A stretch of DNA of 64,000 bases from Ziziphus jujuba (GCF_031755915.1 NC_083389.1:4092001-4156000), one strand, 5' to 3'; shown: positions 37,473-49,091, counted from the stretch's first letter. Notes: generated by a model from the sequence alone, not told the origin. Made by a program: numbers and translations.

Positions 37473-38722
37473 AATGAAAAGACATCAATTTAAATATTGG
37501 ATTTTCGAATTAAAAGAGATATTGAGAGAGATCAAGAATTTTCACTATTTCTTAGATTCATGGACCCAATTCAATTCAGTGGGATCTTTGATTCACATTT
37601 TCTTCCAAAAAAAATGTTTTATAAAACTCTTGGAATCCTAAATTTGGAGTATCTTACTTTCACACAATTCACATTTACAGGGTTCAACAACAATCGATAT
37701 TTCATGATCAATGGTGTAGCACTATTTGTAGTAGCGGTCCTTATATATTGTATTAACAATCGAAAAATGGTCGAAATAAAAAAATCTCTATTTGATAGGG
37801 CTTCTTCGTATACCTATGAATTTTATTGGACCTAGAAATGATACATTGGAAGAATCTTTTGGGTCTTCCAATATCAATAGGTTGATTGTTTCACTCCTGT
37901 ATCTTCCAAAAGGAAAAATGGTCTCTGAGAACTATTTCTTGGATCCGACAACCTGGGTTCTCCCAATAACTAAAAAATTTATCATGCCTGAATCAGAATA
38001 TTACACATTGATCAATCAAAGAGAGATACAACAACTAAAAGAAAAATCGATTCTTTGGGATCCTTCTTTTCTTCAAACGAAATGAACAGAGATAGAATCA
38101 GATCGATTCCCTAAATGCCTTTCTGGATATTCCCCAATGTCTTGGATATTCATGGAACATGAGAAGCAGATGAATAATCATCTACTTCTGGAAGAAATCG
38201 AAGAATTTCTTGGGAGATCCATTAGTTCTTTTTTCTCTGACAGATGGTCAAAACTTCATCTGGGTTTGAATCCTATTGAGAGCTCCACTAGAGATCATAA
38301 ATTATTGAAGAAAGAATAAGATGTTTCTTTTGTCCTATCTAGGAGATCAAGAAATGGTTAATATATTCAAGATAAATCCGTATTTACAAAATACTGTCTT
38401 AATTCATCCTGTTTCATCATATCAGAATAAGATATGGTTCTGGATGATGAATTGGATAGTTCCAATAAGATTTCATTCTTGAACAAAAATCTATTTTTTG
38501 ATTTATTTCATCTATTCCATGACCATAATAGGGGGGATACACGTTACATCACAATCTTGAATCAGAAGTACAAAAAATGGCAGATCTATTCACTCTATCA
38601 ATAACCAAGCCGAATCCGGTGTATCACAAGGGATTTGCCTTTTCTATTGATTCCTACAGATTGGATAAAAAACAATTGTTGAATGAGGTAACTCCAGAGA
38701 TGAATCAAGAAAGAATTCTTTA
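37473..38722 (+). pseudogene. ycf2: ycf2, 5' pieces only (NUPT)
   Basis: Large plastid protein of more than 2200 codons, part of a plastid import motor complex in current models. Starts [20 protein letters not shown] at 37473, then frameshifts. Blocks include [20 protein letters not shown] (about 37810-37870), [20 protein letters not shown] (about 38008-38060) and [15 protein letters not shown] (about 38620-38665). A large in-frame-like deletion joins IMPES to SEYYTLINQ near 37995. It ends inside a shared TTGG at about 38722, where accD begins. Confidence 0.9.
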
Positions 38723-38897
38723 TTGGGAGATATCATTATTGTCGAACCAAATGCCTGCGTTGCATTTACAGGTAAAAGAGTAATTGAACAAACATTGAAT
38801 AAAATAGTACTCGAGGGTGCATAAGCAGTTGAATATTTATTCCGTAAGGGCTTATTCGATCCAATCATACCACATAATCCTTTAAAAGGCGTTCTAA

Positions 38898-39325
38898 TGT
38901 AACAGCCCAAACCACCCGCATCAAGATATTATCCGCTTTGGGCCCAGCCCACATGGTTTTGCTCTTCCCGACCCCATTACAACGATGGGAAACAGGAAAA
39001 GGCCTCTTGAAGGGAAAGGTATCCACACGCTTATAAGCCATGCTTCGTTCCCCTTTCTAACTGATGTGGGATTTTACAATCCACCCTCTTTAGGGCCCAG
39101 TGTCCTCGCTGGCACACCGATCTGGGTCCAGCTCTGATACCACTGTAACAGTCCAGACCACCCGCATCAAGATATTATCCGCTTTGGGCCCAGCCCGCAC
39201 GGTTTTGCTCTTCCTGACCCCATTACAACGGTGGGTCACAGGAAAAAGGCCTCTTGAAGGGAAAGGTATCCACACTCTTATAAGCCATGCTTCGTTCCCC
39301 TTTCCAACCAATGTGGGATATTACA
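38898..39325 (-). mobile_element. TRIM-type mini LTR retroelement
   Basis: 428 bp with two LTRs of 181-182 bp (38898-39078 and 39144-39325) that differ at about a dozen positions, beginning and ending TGTAA...TTACA. On the minus strand a tRNA-Met primer site TGGTATCAGAGC (39142-39131) touches the inner end of the right LTR, and a purine-rich stretch (aaagagggtgga) touches the left LTR. The interior is only about 65 bases with no coding capacity. This architecture is that of TRIM elements, which depend on enzymes of other LTR elements. Confidence 0.9.
39131..39142 (-). promoter_or_regulatory. TRIM primer binding site
   Basis: TGGTATCAGAGC on the minus strand, one base from the LTR that starts at 39144. 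It sets the element's orientation. Confidence 0.88.
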
Positions 39326-39630
39326 ATTTGTATTTCTATTGATTAACACTTCATGAAGCTCTGTATACTATTTGGACACTTATGTTTTATTTATGCACTG
39401 GTTTGCCGTTATTGTTATGAAGTGCTGTAAATTTGTGGATTTACTTTGTAGTTTTACGGGAGGAATAAGGGGATGAGTATAGAAGTGTGTTTTCAGTGCA
39501 GGTAATTTTTGGTAAGTCCTACCCTTAGGGGAGGTGCTGCCGGATTTTCCGTTGGAAGGTTTGGTAGTATTTCCCTGGGATCAGGGCTTGTCTAGGGTTC
39601 CGGGGAAGGAATTCTGGGCAGGTCTTGACA
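39326..39630 (+). repeat. Family C 5' LTR, 3' end only
   Basis: Bases 39326-39470 match 42905-43050 of the 3' LTR (cacttcatgaag, gcactggtttgccgttattg). The rest continues to the terminal ...cttgaca at 39630, a stretch missing from the 3' LTR copy. Confidence 0.85.
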
Positions 39631-39632
39631 GT

Positions 39633-39644
39633 TGGTATAAGAGC
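39633..39644 (+). promoter_or_regulatory. Family C primer binding site
   Basis: TGGTATAAGAGC, two bases after the LTR end; tRNA-Met type with C to A. Confidence 0.8.
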
Positions 39645-39771
39645 ATAGGTTCTTGTAATCTTAAGGGACTGTGCATTGCTGTACAGCCCATCCGTAAATT
39701 TCTTCCTTTTGTAATCGTGCTTAAGTGTCCCTGTTTCTAAACTCTTGTTTGTTTCTTTAGAATTTGCTACG

Positions 39772-40289
39772 ATGAGTAGGCGGGACACACGTAGAACTCG
39801 AGAACGCTCGGCTGAGAGTTCAGGGAGTAGATCGAGCCTTAGAAATCGGGTCTCTCAACTAACTCGAGCCTTAGGAGGTTCAAGCTCTAGTAATCGATCC
39901 ATGGATCAGGCTCGACGTTTAGGAGCCGTGAATTTCGATGGAAGCCAAGGCCCAGTTGCAGCCACGAATTGGCTATCCAACATGGAGAAAATCTTGGAAG
40001 AGGGGATGCAGTGCCCCGACGAGGATATGGTGAGGATTTCTGGTTTCATGTTTCGATGCTACGGAAGTATATTGCAGACCCCTCACACGTACTCGAGACT
40101 CCTGACATAGAATTACGGGAAGATCTTTCATATGTGGAGCAACCAGTGCAGGTTTTGGATCGTGAGGAGCGGGTGCTACGCAACAAAACTATTCCTCTAA
40201 TTAAAGTTTTATGGCGGAATCATTTAGTCGAGGAAGCAACATGGGAGCCCGAAGCACAGATGCGTGATCAGTACCCTTATCTGTTCTAG
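39772..40289 (+). pseudogene. Family C gag start joined to integrase chromodomain end
   Basis: ATG at 39772 opens gag (MSRRDTRRTRERSAESSGSR ... ATNWLSNMEKILEEGMQCPD, the usual start of a plant gypsy capsid domain). Near 40036-40050 it changes to the C-terminus of pol in another frame: FHVSMLRKYIADPSHVL, LDREERVLRNKTIPLIKVLW and the chromodomain-like NHLVEEATWEPEAQM, ending TAG 40287-40289. Several kilobases between are deleted. In intact relatives the chromodomain steers integration toward heterochromatin. Confidence 0.85.
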
Positions 40290-40320
40290 TGACATGTGGA
40301 ATTTCGAGGATGAAATTTTT

Positions 40321-40335
40321 ATAAGGGGGGGAGGT
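40321..40335 (+). promoter_or_regulatory. Family C polypurine tract
   Basis: ataagggggggaggt immediately before the LTR start TGTAACACCCC at 40336. Confidence 0.85.
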
Positions 40336-43050
40336 TGTAACACCCCATCCCAAATCACACCGGAATCCGTGTATGTTGACCCAGGGGGGTCAAAAGTTGA
40401 CTTTTTGTCCCAATTTGAATTTCTAGTTGACCAGGGTACCGTGGCAAAGTGCATGATGCCCCGAGTTCGTAGACTAGTACACGTCGAAAACAGAGCTACG
40501 GTTTGAAAGTTATGGGCAAAACAAGTCGAGGTGCAAACAGTCCAAAAGGTGCCGAGAGTTGACTTTTCTTGTTGTGTAATTTTGTTTTGACTCTTGTATG
40601 GTTGTAAAGTACTCGTCGATACGAGTTCATAGACTAACGGCACGCTTAAATCGGACATTTGGTTAAAAAGTTATGGATGTTTGAAATTTGACGGATACCG
40701 TAATATTTTATTATATCTGGCTTAAGTGCACAGTAACGCCACATGTCATCACTTGATTGGTCCATGTGGATGAACAGTGTCACCACGGTGGCTTTTATTT
40801 GGCAATAACGCCGGGGAGGAGAGAGAAAGAGAGAGGAGAGAGAGAAAGAGAGAGAAAACTGACCAGCCGCCGGAATCGTCGAATTTTCCTATCGACTCTT
40901 TCTACATGCGCCGGCCAGACGGTAGCGGCTTCCCATTTCCTGCCAAACCCCAAAATCTCACGGCCGTTGGTCGCCGGACGCGCCCGGATCGAGGCGGCGA
41001 AGCTTAGCGGTGATTTTTCCCTCCACCGCTGGCCACCGCTGTTTGCCCTATTTTTGGCCATTTTTAGGCCACACGCACCAGCCACCCCTCACCACCTCCT
41101 CAAGTCCGGCCTACCCACCAAATTGCACGGCTACCGGACCTCTGACGCGCCGGGATTGGAGCGTTTTTCGGCGAGGCTCCGAAAATCTTCAAATCTCGAT
41201 TTCTTCGCCGTCCAGCCTCCTTTTGCCTCACCGCCGGTCCCGTTGGAGCCAACAATTTGAGCCAACGACCACCGCACACAACGCCTCCGGCGACGGTTGC
41301 CGGTGACAGCGGCGGCTCATCGGAAGTCACTGTTCCGGCGAGTATCCAGTTGCACCGCCGGTCCCTGTCCACTGATTCCGACCTCCTGAATCCAAATCTG
41401 GCATCCTTTTCCGTCAATTCACGAAGGTTTGGGAGAATTAAGGAGTCGAATCCCGAAAGCTTTCCGGCGAGATTCTGGCCACCTCGAGTCCGATCACTGG
41501 AAAGTAAGACCAAATCCGTGATGCTCATCACTCAAGCTTCGTCGGTATATAACTCGTAACTTTTAGTTGTCATTTGTGTTCGCTCCCCGGGTACCATTTG
41601 GGAGTTACCCGATTAAAATATTAATATATTTGGTTGGTGTACTGTGGATGTTTTAGGTGCGTGTACGAGTAGTGGAGTTGATCCTGCGGAGGATCTTAGC
41701 TGATATACGCGCTTAAAGTGAGTGGCCCACCTTTAAAAAAAAATATTTTGGCGCAATTAATTATGTTTAATTGGTGTTTAATTGGTATTTGAATTATGCT
41801 CATGTGGTGCAGTTTAGTTATTATTTTATTGTGATTTAATTTTAATTATTATGCATGAGCAAGGTATTTTCAGTAATAAATTGTGCGTAGTTTTAAATAT
41901 TATTTTTGGGCATAATTGGTTTAAATATTTTATGAAAATATTTGTTTAAATTGGTGGTTTAATTTTTATAATTATGCCCATGGTATTTTATTTGTTGAAC
42001 CTCATATTACGAGAAAAATTATTGTTTTGTTGGTTATCGATGTTTTCGTACCGGTTTGTTGAATGAAAATATGTGGGATGGTAAGTGTGAAAATTTGGTA
42101 TATTTCCCATGGTAATTTTGGAAAACGGTACGGTTGATTTAATAATTATTTTAGACGCACTCATACAGTATTGGTGTTCTGGTGTATGTATATGTGGTTT
42201 AGTGCGCAAGTATTATGTCTCCCGTGAGTTGCCATTGGACCGTGGGCAGGCAAGTTTGATATTGGCCACAACCGCCCCCCCTCCTTGGCCGGGATGACGG
42301 TTTCAGCAACGGTATTGTTGGGACGCTGAAGTGCCATTTGAAAGTTTCTCTCTTTAATCTCCCCGCCAGTCGGTGCTCAGGACGCTGGGTATCGGAGGGC
42401 ATCACCGGTATATGGTGTGGTGCGTCAATATTACTTTTTCATACAAAATTTCAAACCCCAAAAATGTTCAAAAAATTATTTATTATAATTTAGTACGTTT
42501 TAATTATATTTGGGGTATTTATTTATTTATTGTGTATTAAATTGTTTGATCCCTTGGTTTTCAGGAAATACGAATATCGGGTTTTGTGAAAATGTTTTAA
42601 AAAGGGAACATTTCCAACGGAGTGATTAGTGAGAGTTTTGAGAGAAATTATTATTTCCAATTTTTATATATTTAATTAATTGTCGGTATTAAATTAAATT
42701 CCCTATTTGTTACTATTATTATTAAAAAGTGTTCAATAGCTAGGGTCACTCATTGAGATGATTAGCATCTCACGTTTTTAAGTTCCGTTCCCTTAGGTGC
42801 AAGGGGTGGTACACGTTCTTCCGGGGCGAACCAGTTCTCCGCCGCTATCGTGTTTCAAGAAGTACTTTTGTACTCATTCATTTCAGTTGTATTATTTCTT
42901 TCATCTTTGTTGTATTTCTGTTGATTAGCACTTCATGAAGATCTGTATACTATTTGGACACTTATGTTTTATTTATGCACTGGTTTGCCGTTATTGTTGT
43001 GAAGTGCTGTAAATTTGTGGATTCAATTTGTAGTTTTACGGGAGGAATAA
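40336..43050 (+). repeat. Family C 3' LTR, end truncated
   Basis: Starts TGTAACACCCCATCCC and runs about 2.7 kb. Contains a purine repeat (ggagagagaaagagagagg, about 40813-40857), a GC-rich section at 40860-41550 with chance open frames (40757-41260, 41257-41559), and AT-rich sequence after 41750. It ends near 43050 at an inverted copy of its own start and lacks the last roughly 180 bases seen at 39450-39630. Confidence 0.85.
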
Positions 43051-43854
43051 GGAGGTTCGGTGGCCGTGAAATTTGGTGGGTAGGCCAGACTTGAGGAGGT
43101 GGTGAGGGGTGGCTGGCACGTGTGGCCTAAAAATGGCCGGAAATATGGCAAACGGTGGTGGCCGGCGGTGGAGGGAAAAATCGCCTCCGAGCTTCGCCGC
43201 CTCAATCCGGGCGCATCTGGCGATCAACGGCCGTGAGATTTTGGGGTTTGGATAGAAATGGGAAGCCACTTCCGTCTGGCCGGTGTGTGTAGCAAAAGTC
43301 GGCCGGAAAATTGGACGATTCCGGCGGCCGATCGGTTTTCTCTCTCTCTCTCTCCTCCCCGGTGTTATTGCCAAATAAAAGCCACCGTGGTGACACTGTT
43401 CATCCACGTGGACCAATCAGGTGATGACACGTGGTGTTACTGTGCATTTAAGCCATATATAATAAAATATTACGGTATCCGGCAAACTTCAAACATCCAT
43501 AAGTTTTTAACCAAATGTCCGATTTAAGCGTGCCACTAGTCTATGAACTCGTATCGACGAGTACTTTACAACCATACAAGAGTCAAAACAAAATTACATA
43601 ACAAGAAAGAGTCAACTTCTAGAACCTTTTGGACTGTTTGCTCCTAGACTTGTTTTGCCCATAACTTTCAAACCGTAGCTTCGTTTTCGACGTGCTACTA
43701 GTCTACGAACTCGGGCCATCATGCAGTTCGCCACGGTACCCTAGTCAACTAGAAATTCCAACTGGGACAAAAAGTGAACTTTTGACCCCTCGATCAACGG
43801 TCAACCTCGGTCAACGTGCACGGATTATGGTGTGATTTGGGACGGGGTGTTACA
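43051..43854 (-). repeat. Inverted family C LTR 5' fragment
   Basis: Reverse complement of about 40336-41140: it ends (minus-strand start) TGTAACACCCCGTCCC at 43854 and runs left to the segment ggcctacccaccaaatttca near 43060-43090. It forms an inverted repeat arm of about 800 bases with the 3' LTR start, about 1.9 kb apart, and borders accD at 43855. Confidence 0.88.
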
Positions 43855-43923
43855 CTAAATGGGTTATTTCAGCTTCATGCTTTCTTTCCTTTGAATAAAA
43901 AAATGAAATCAAAAATAAAGTAA

Positions 43924-44837
43924 GGATAGCCATATATCCTTATCCTTAATTTTATCCTTTATTTAATATTTAATAAATTATTAGATTTAATAAATTTAAA
44001 AATTTATTACTTGTTTTGTGGTAACCAAGTAGTTATTTAGTTTATAGGAAGCAAAGTCAAAATTCAAAGAATGGATTTTTTTTTTGGGTATCATAAGATT
44101 AAATTGAAAAAAGAATCATGCGGATACTTTTTTTTTTTTATCGATAGGCTGTCAGAAAATCTCTACGAAACAAAATAAAAATAGCGAATTCTATCTTTTT
44201 CGTCCATAAAATTAGACAAGGGGGTCTTGCATCTTTCTATATCCTTTGAGAATCCCCGATTTTACTAAGAATCTCTTTTGTTGGATCATATCCTAATGAA
44301 TTTTTTAACAAAAGGAAAGACAAAAATGAAGAATAATAAAAATAAATAATGAACATAATAAAAAAGTGAATTATCATACACATATTGCATGTAGAAAGAT
44401 GAATAAGCCCATTTATTTACTTATTTTATTTACATATTTACACTTTTGATGTACATTAATTATATTATATACGTACTTAGTATATTCTAGTATATTATAT
44501 ACTCTACAGACTTATAATATTTTATTTATTTATTTAATATATATTAAATATACATTAAATATATTAAAAATATATATATCAGTCTATAGACCCTTGTATT
44601 ATAGACTCCTTATTAGATCCTTATTTTATTATCTTATTTTATTATATCTTAGTATATATACATTATATACCCTTTATTAATAATTAATATTAATTAGTGT
44701 ATATACTCACTTAGGTATGCTCAGTATAATAGTATAATTATTATATGAATTATAAGATATCTTTATAACAGGTTAAAAGATTAATATAACAATAAATAAC
44801 AGGTGCAAATCAAATATTAAATCGAGGTACCCATTGT
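43924..44837. other. accD-psaI spacer
   Basis: Very AT-rich plastid spacer with tata/ttaaat tracts around 44450-44720. No gene recognised. Confidence 0.65.
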
Positions 44838-44953
44838 ATGATAATTCTTACCACCTTACCCTCTATTTTTGTGCCTTTAGTGGGCTTAATTTTTCCTGCA
44901 ATTGCAATGGTTTCTTTATCTCTTCATGTTCCAAAAAAAAAAAAAATGTTAAA
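44838..44953 (+). pseudogene. psaI: psaI (NUPT)
   Basis: Photosystem I subunit VIII, about 36 residues with one helix. The frame from ATG 44838 reads [26 protein letters not shown], then an expanded A-run (44933-44946) shifts it past the usual stop. The helix is well preserved. Confidence 0.9.
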
Positions 44954-45366
44954 TATGATGGGGCAAAATCTTATCTAATTTTTTTTTTCCAAACGTACGT
45001 GAATCATAGCAGAGTTATCTATTTATTAGAATGTGGTATAATGTGTGGCTTCTTCTGAGCATAAGCTCGTATGAATGTGTAAACATGATATATGAGTAAC
45101 TGAATTAGAGTTATTTTCAAATGGATCGATATCAGGATGAATTTTTGAAATGTAAAGTCGATATATGTATGTGCATATCTACAAGATATCATATGAATGG
45201 GATGTTCGTATTTTAGTTTAGATCTAGGCAATTCGATGAATTTCTCCTAAAAGTTCACATCATAACAGTGCTAGTTGATGAAAGTTACTTCAGAAACAAA
45301 AAATGAAAGTAAATTTTTTTGGGTTATTCCCCAATTCCAATCAAATGTAACTAGATCTAGTATAGT
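44954..45366. other. psaI-ycf4 spacer
   Basis: AT-rich plastid spacer; nothing recognised. Confidence 0.6.
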
Positions 45367-45917
45367 ATGAGTTGGCGATCAGACCGTATATGGATATAAC
45401 TTATAGCGGGATCTCAAAAAATGAGTAATTTCTACTAGGCTTTTATCCTTTTTTTAGGTTCATTAGGATTTTTATTGGTTGGAACTTCCAGTTATTTTGG
45501 TAAGAATTTTATATCCTTAGTTCCCTCTTAGCAAAACTTTTTTTTCCACAAGGGATCATGATTCTTTCTATAGAGTCACAAGCCTTTTTTTTGTTCCTAT
45601 TTGTGGTGCACAATTTCGTGGAATATAAGTAGTGGTTATGATCGATTGGATATCAAAGAAGGAATAGTGTGTATTTTTCGTTGGGGATTTCTTGGAAAAA
45701 ATTATAGCAGCTTCCTCCGATTCCTTATGAAAGACATTCAGTCCATTAGAATAGAAGTTAAAGAAGGTATTTATGCTCGTCGTGCCCTTTATATGGAAAT
45801 TGGAGGCCAAGGATCCATACCCTTGACTTGTACTATGAGAATTTGACAATACGAGAAATTAAGCAAAAAGCTGCCAAGTTGGCCTATTTCTTGCGTATAC
45901 CAATTGAAGTATTTTGA
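45367..45917 (+). pseudogene. ycf4: ycf4 (NUPT)
   Basis: Photosystem I assembly factor with two membrane helices. 551 bases against the usual 555. Start MSWRSDRIWI with stops soon after. The first helix [15 protein letters not shown] and the late block [20 protein letters not shown] are readable, and the end IPIEVF-TGA is at 45915-45917. Confidence 0.93.
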
Positions 45918-46316
45918 AATAAAAAATGAAGAATGACAACTTTCTTAGCAAGAGGGAAAAAATGAAAACTCAAGAATCCTTTTTTTTTTATATAGCACAA
46001 CTTAACTGAATTTTCTTCAAAACGCTCATTCGAGCTAAATGCAAACGAATAAGGAATAGTCATAAAACAAAATTGCTTTTTTTTTTTTTTCGAATTTGAA
46101 GTGCATTATTTCTTATTGCATTTCGGTATTGTGTTTCTATATTCTTTCTAAATTCATGGACTAACCAGTTTATTGAATCGCAAATAAAAAAATAGGAAAT
46201 AGATTCATGGGCTCTATAACTTTTAATGTAAGAGAACCGATGCTTGATAGAAATAGAAATAGTAGTATTAAGTCGACAAATGAGGCGAGTTCATTTAAAA
46301 ATGCCAAGATGAAAAA
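45918..46316. other. ycf4-cemA spacer
   Basis: AT-rich plastid spacer with several A or T runs; nothing recognised. Confidence 0.6.
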
Positions 46317-47004
46317 ATGGCAAAAAAGAAAGCATTCATTTCCCTTATATATCTTTCATTTATAGTATTTTTGCCTTGGTGGATGTCTCTCTCATTTAAT
46401 AAAAGTATGGAATCTTGGGTTACTAATTGGTAGCATACTAGACACTCCGAAATTTGTTTGAATGATATTCAAGAAAAAAGTATTCTAAAAGAATTCATAG
46501 AATTAGAAGAACTCTCCCTCTTGGATGAAATGATAAAGGAATACCCGTAAACACATTTACCAAAGCCTCACCGTGGTATCTACAAAGAAACGATCCAATT
46601 GATCAAAATGCACAATGAGAATCGTATGGATACCTTTTTTCATTTCTCGACAAATATAATCTCTTTCATTATTCTAAGTGGTTATTCTATTCTAGGTAAT
46701 GATGAACTTGTTATTCTTAACTCTTGGGTTCAATAATTCCTATATAACTTAAGTGACACAATAAATGGGTTTTCTATTCTTTTATTAACTGATTTATGTA
46801 TAGGATTATTCACCACATGGTTGGGAACTAATGATTGGCTCTATCTACAAAGATTTTGGATTTGCTCATAATGATCAAATTATATTAGGTCTTGTTTCTA
46901 CTTTTCCAATCATTTTAGATAACATTTCTAAATATTGGATCTTTCATTATTTAAATCATGTATCTCCATCACTTCTAGTCATTTATCATTCAATGAATGA
47001 CTGA
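46317..47004 (+). pseudogene. cemA: cemA (NUPT)
   Basis: Inner-envelope membrane protein. ATG 46317 opens [22 protein letters not shown], and the gene continues to MND-TGA at 47004 with full-length layout. Stops include one for Trp (NW-stop HTRHSE) near 46433, plus frameshifts. Blocks [18 protein letters not shown] and [16 protein letters not shown] are readable. Confidence 0.93.
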
Positions 47005-47209
47005 CAAATGATTGATCGATTCAATTATAATGCTTGTTACTTTGTACATAAGCAACCCATTCAAAATTGTACTTATTCTTTCTACCCATATGGGTGCTTC
47101 CTTTAATGTTCCAGTAAAATTTTTTTAGTAAATAGTAGAATCGTAGATATGGAACTATATACTAGCTACTTATCTAATTGTAGAAAATTTCGGGATCAAT
47201 GATTTTACC

Positions 47210-48175
47210 ATACAAACTTGAAATGCCTTTTCTTTGATAAAGGAAGAGATTACTCAATATATTTCTGTCTTGCTCATGATATATATAATAACTTGGGCAC
47301 CCATTTCAAATGCATATCCCATTTTTGCATAGCAGGTTTATCAAAATCCACGAGAAAGGGCCAGCCGTATGGTATGTGCCAATTGCCATTTAGCCAATAA
47401 GCCCATGGATATTAAGGTTCCATGAACGGTACTTCCTCATACTGTATTTGAAGCAGTTGTTCGAATTCCTTATGATCTGCAACTGAAACAAGTTCTTGCT
47501 AATGGTAAAAAAGGAGCTTTGAACATAGGGGCTATTCTTATTTTACATGAGGGGTTTAAATTAGCCCTTCTCGATCGTATTTCACCCAAGATTAATGAAA
47601 AGATAGACAACCTATCTTTTTAGAGCTATCATCCCACTAAAAAAATATATATTTTTGTGATAGGTCTTGTTCCTGGTCAGAAATATAGTGAAATCACCTT
47701 TCCTATTCTTTCTCCGGACCTCGCTACTAAGAAAGATGTGCACTTCTTAAAATATCCCATATGCATAGGCGCCAACAAGGGACGAGGTTAGATTTATCAC
47801 GACGGAAGCAAGAGTAACAATAATGTTTATAATGCTACAGCATCGGGTATAGTAAGCAAAATCATATGAAAGGAAAAAAGGGAATATGAAATCACCATAG
47901 TGGATGCATCGGATGGATGTCAAGTGGTTGATATTATCTCTCCAGGACCAGAACTTCTTGTTTTAGAGGGAGAATCCACCAAACTTGATCAACCAGTAAT
48001 GAGCAATCCTAATGTGGGTGGATTTGATAAGGGGGATGGCGAAATAGTACTTCAAGATGCATTACGTGTCCAAAGACTTTTGCTCTTCTTGGCATCTGTT
48101 ATTTTGGCATAAATATTTTTGGTTTTTAAAAAGAAACAGTTTGAGAATGATCAATTGTCCAAAATGAATTTCTAG
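47210..48175 (+). pseudogene. petA: petA, full length with lost start (NUPT)
   Basis: Cytochrome f. 966 bases against the usual 963. The start ATG is ATA at 47210. The haem-binding CANCH is kept at about 47377-47391. A stop follows LANKP nearby, with further stops near 47410, 47620 and 47790. The block 47900-48112 ([20 protein letters not shown] ... [14 protein letters not shown]) covers the end of the lumenal domain and the start of the membrane anchor. Confidence 0.95.
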
Positions 48176-48965
48176 ATCTGAAGATTTATCCACACCAATC
48201 TTTAAAAGGAATCCAACTTTTGTCACCAATTATGTTATGTAAGTATGGATGATCAAAAAAAGTTTTGAAAAGTTTATTGTTTTTTTATATTTTTTCTATT
48301 CGTGTTCGGGAATTGAATTACTTGGACTGCACTTCTAGTGTGTATACTGTGAAGAAGACTATTTTAGTTTACTCCCCTCTTCTTTATTTCTTTGTTTTTT
48401 CAATCCAAATTGTAGCAGTAGGATTATGTCAATATTTTCAGATTTCAATGTCATAGAATGAAACAATAGTATTCTATTCGATTGGATACTAAAAAGTAGG
48501 AGACAAATAAGCGTAGAATAGAAACCAAAGTATAAAAGAAATGAGAGTAACATAAGTAGTATAGTAGACAAACAAAAAATATAGGAAACTTTAGTGAGCA
48601 AATAGAACTTCTTCAATGAACTTAGAAAACTTATTAAAAAAAAATAGATATAATTGTGCTTGTGTTGTCCAAAAAGAGGAAATAGAGTGATCATTCATGA
48701 TTTTTGAAAGTATCACCGGATACTATCGAGGAGTAGATGTTCTGAATCAAGTAATGAAGTGAGTTTTCCAAAAACATCATAAAAAAATGAAATGGAGTTT
48801 TTCAAAACTTGGAAAAAGTGATCCATTTTTTTTACCATTTAAATGAATAAACTATTATGATTATTCATAACTCAACAGGCCTACCCCCTATTTCTTTGTC
48901 TGATTTAAGGGGGCATTGTTGAGTTCTCATGCTTTCATGTCATGTCTACAACTCGGTTCATCCGA
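48176..48965. other. petA-psbJ spacer
   Basis: Plastid intergenic sequence. Frames at 48265-48456 and 48359-48694 overlap on opposite strands and resemble nothing known. Confidence 0.65.
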
Positions 48966-49091
48966 TTAATAAAGGGATAAACCTAATCCAGAATATGAAC
49001 CATAAAAGAAAATACTGATTAAACCGATCACAAGAATACCAGTTATAGTACCTATTAGCCAAAGATGAATCATTTCGCTAGTATCGGCCAT
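48966..49091 (-). pseudogene. psbJ: psbJ, frame still open (NUPT)
   Basis: Photosystem II J subunit, one membrane helix. From ATG 49091 it reads [20 protein letters not shown] then [21 protein letters not shown], 41 residues: the usual 40 plus Tyr, because the stop moved by one codon. Uninterrupted but without its plastid setting; too short for openness to mean selection. Confidence 0.9.

Larger units (their letters stand above)
39326..43050 (+). mobile_element. Family C chromovirus-type gypsy element, internally deleted
   Basis: Order: last 305 bases of a 5' LTR (39326-39630), primer site, start of gag, direct join to the integrase C-terminus with chromodomain-like sequence, purine tract, 3' LTR from 40336. 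The LTR exceeds 2.7 kb, is long and partly GC-rich, and together with the C-terminus this resembles the Tekay/Del type of chromoviruses (inference). Protease, RT, RNase H and the integrase core are missing. Confidence 0.85.
38723..43923 (+). pseudogene. accD: accD 3' end, split by a 5-kb retroelement island (NUPT)
   Basis: Beta-carboxyltransferase subunit of plastid acetyl-CoA carboxylase. The left part at 38723-38897 reads [20 protein letters not shown] ... EYLFRKGLFDPIIPHNPLKG VL with one stop. After the island the right part at 43855-43923 reads GLFQLHAFFPLNKK to TAA at 43921-43923. The usual stop just after the last Asn is missed, so the tail is longer. The N-terminus and active-site region are absent, lost at the ycf2 junction. 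Confidence 0.93.

Noticed and set aside
40757..41559. Open frames of 167, 98 and 100 codons with GC-rich code
   Set aside because: They lie inside the family C LTR, overlap on both strands, and are repeated in inverted form at 43036-43416; low-complexity composition and no recognisable domain.
44400..44720. Replication origin or matrix attachment region in the AT-rich tract
   Set aside because: Only base composition supports it, and plastid spacers are commonly this AT-rich.
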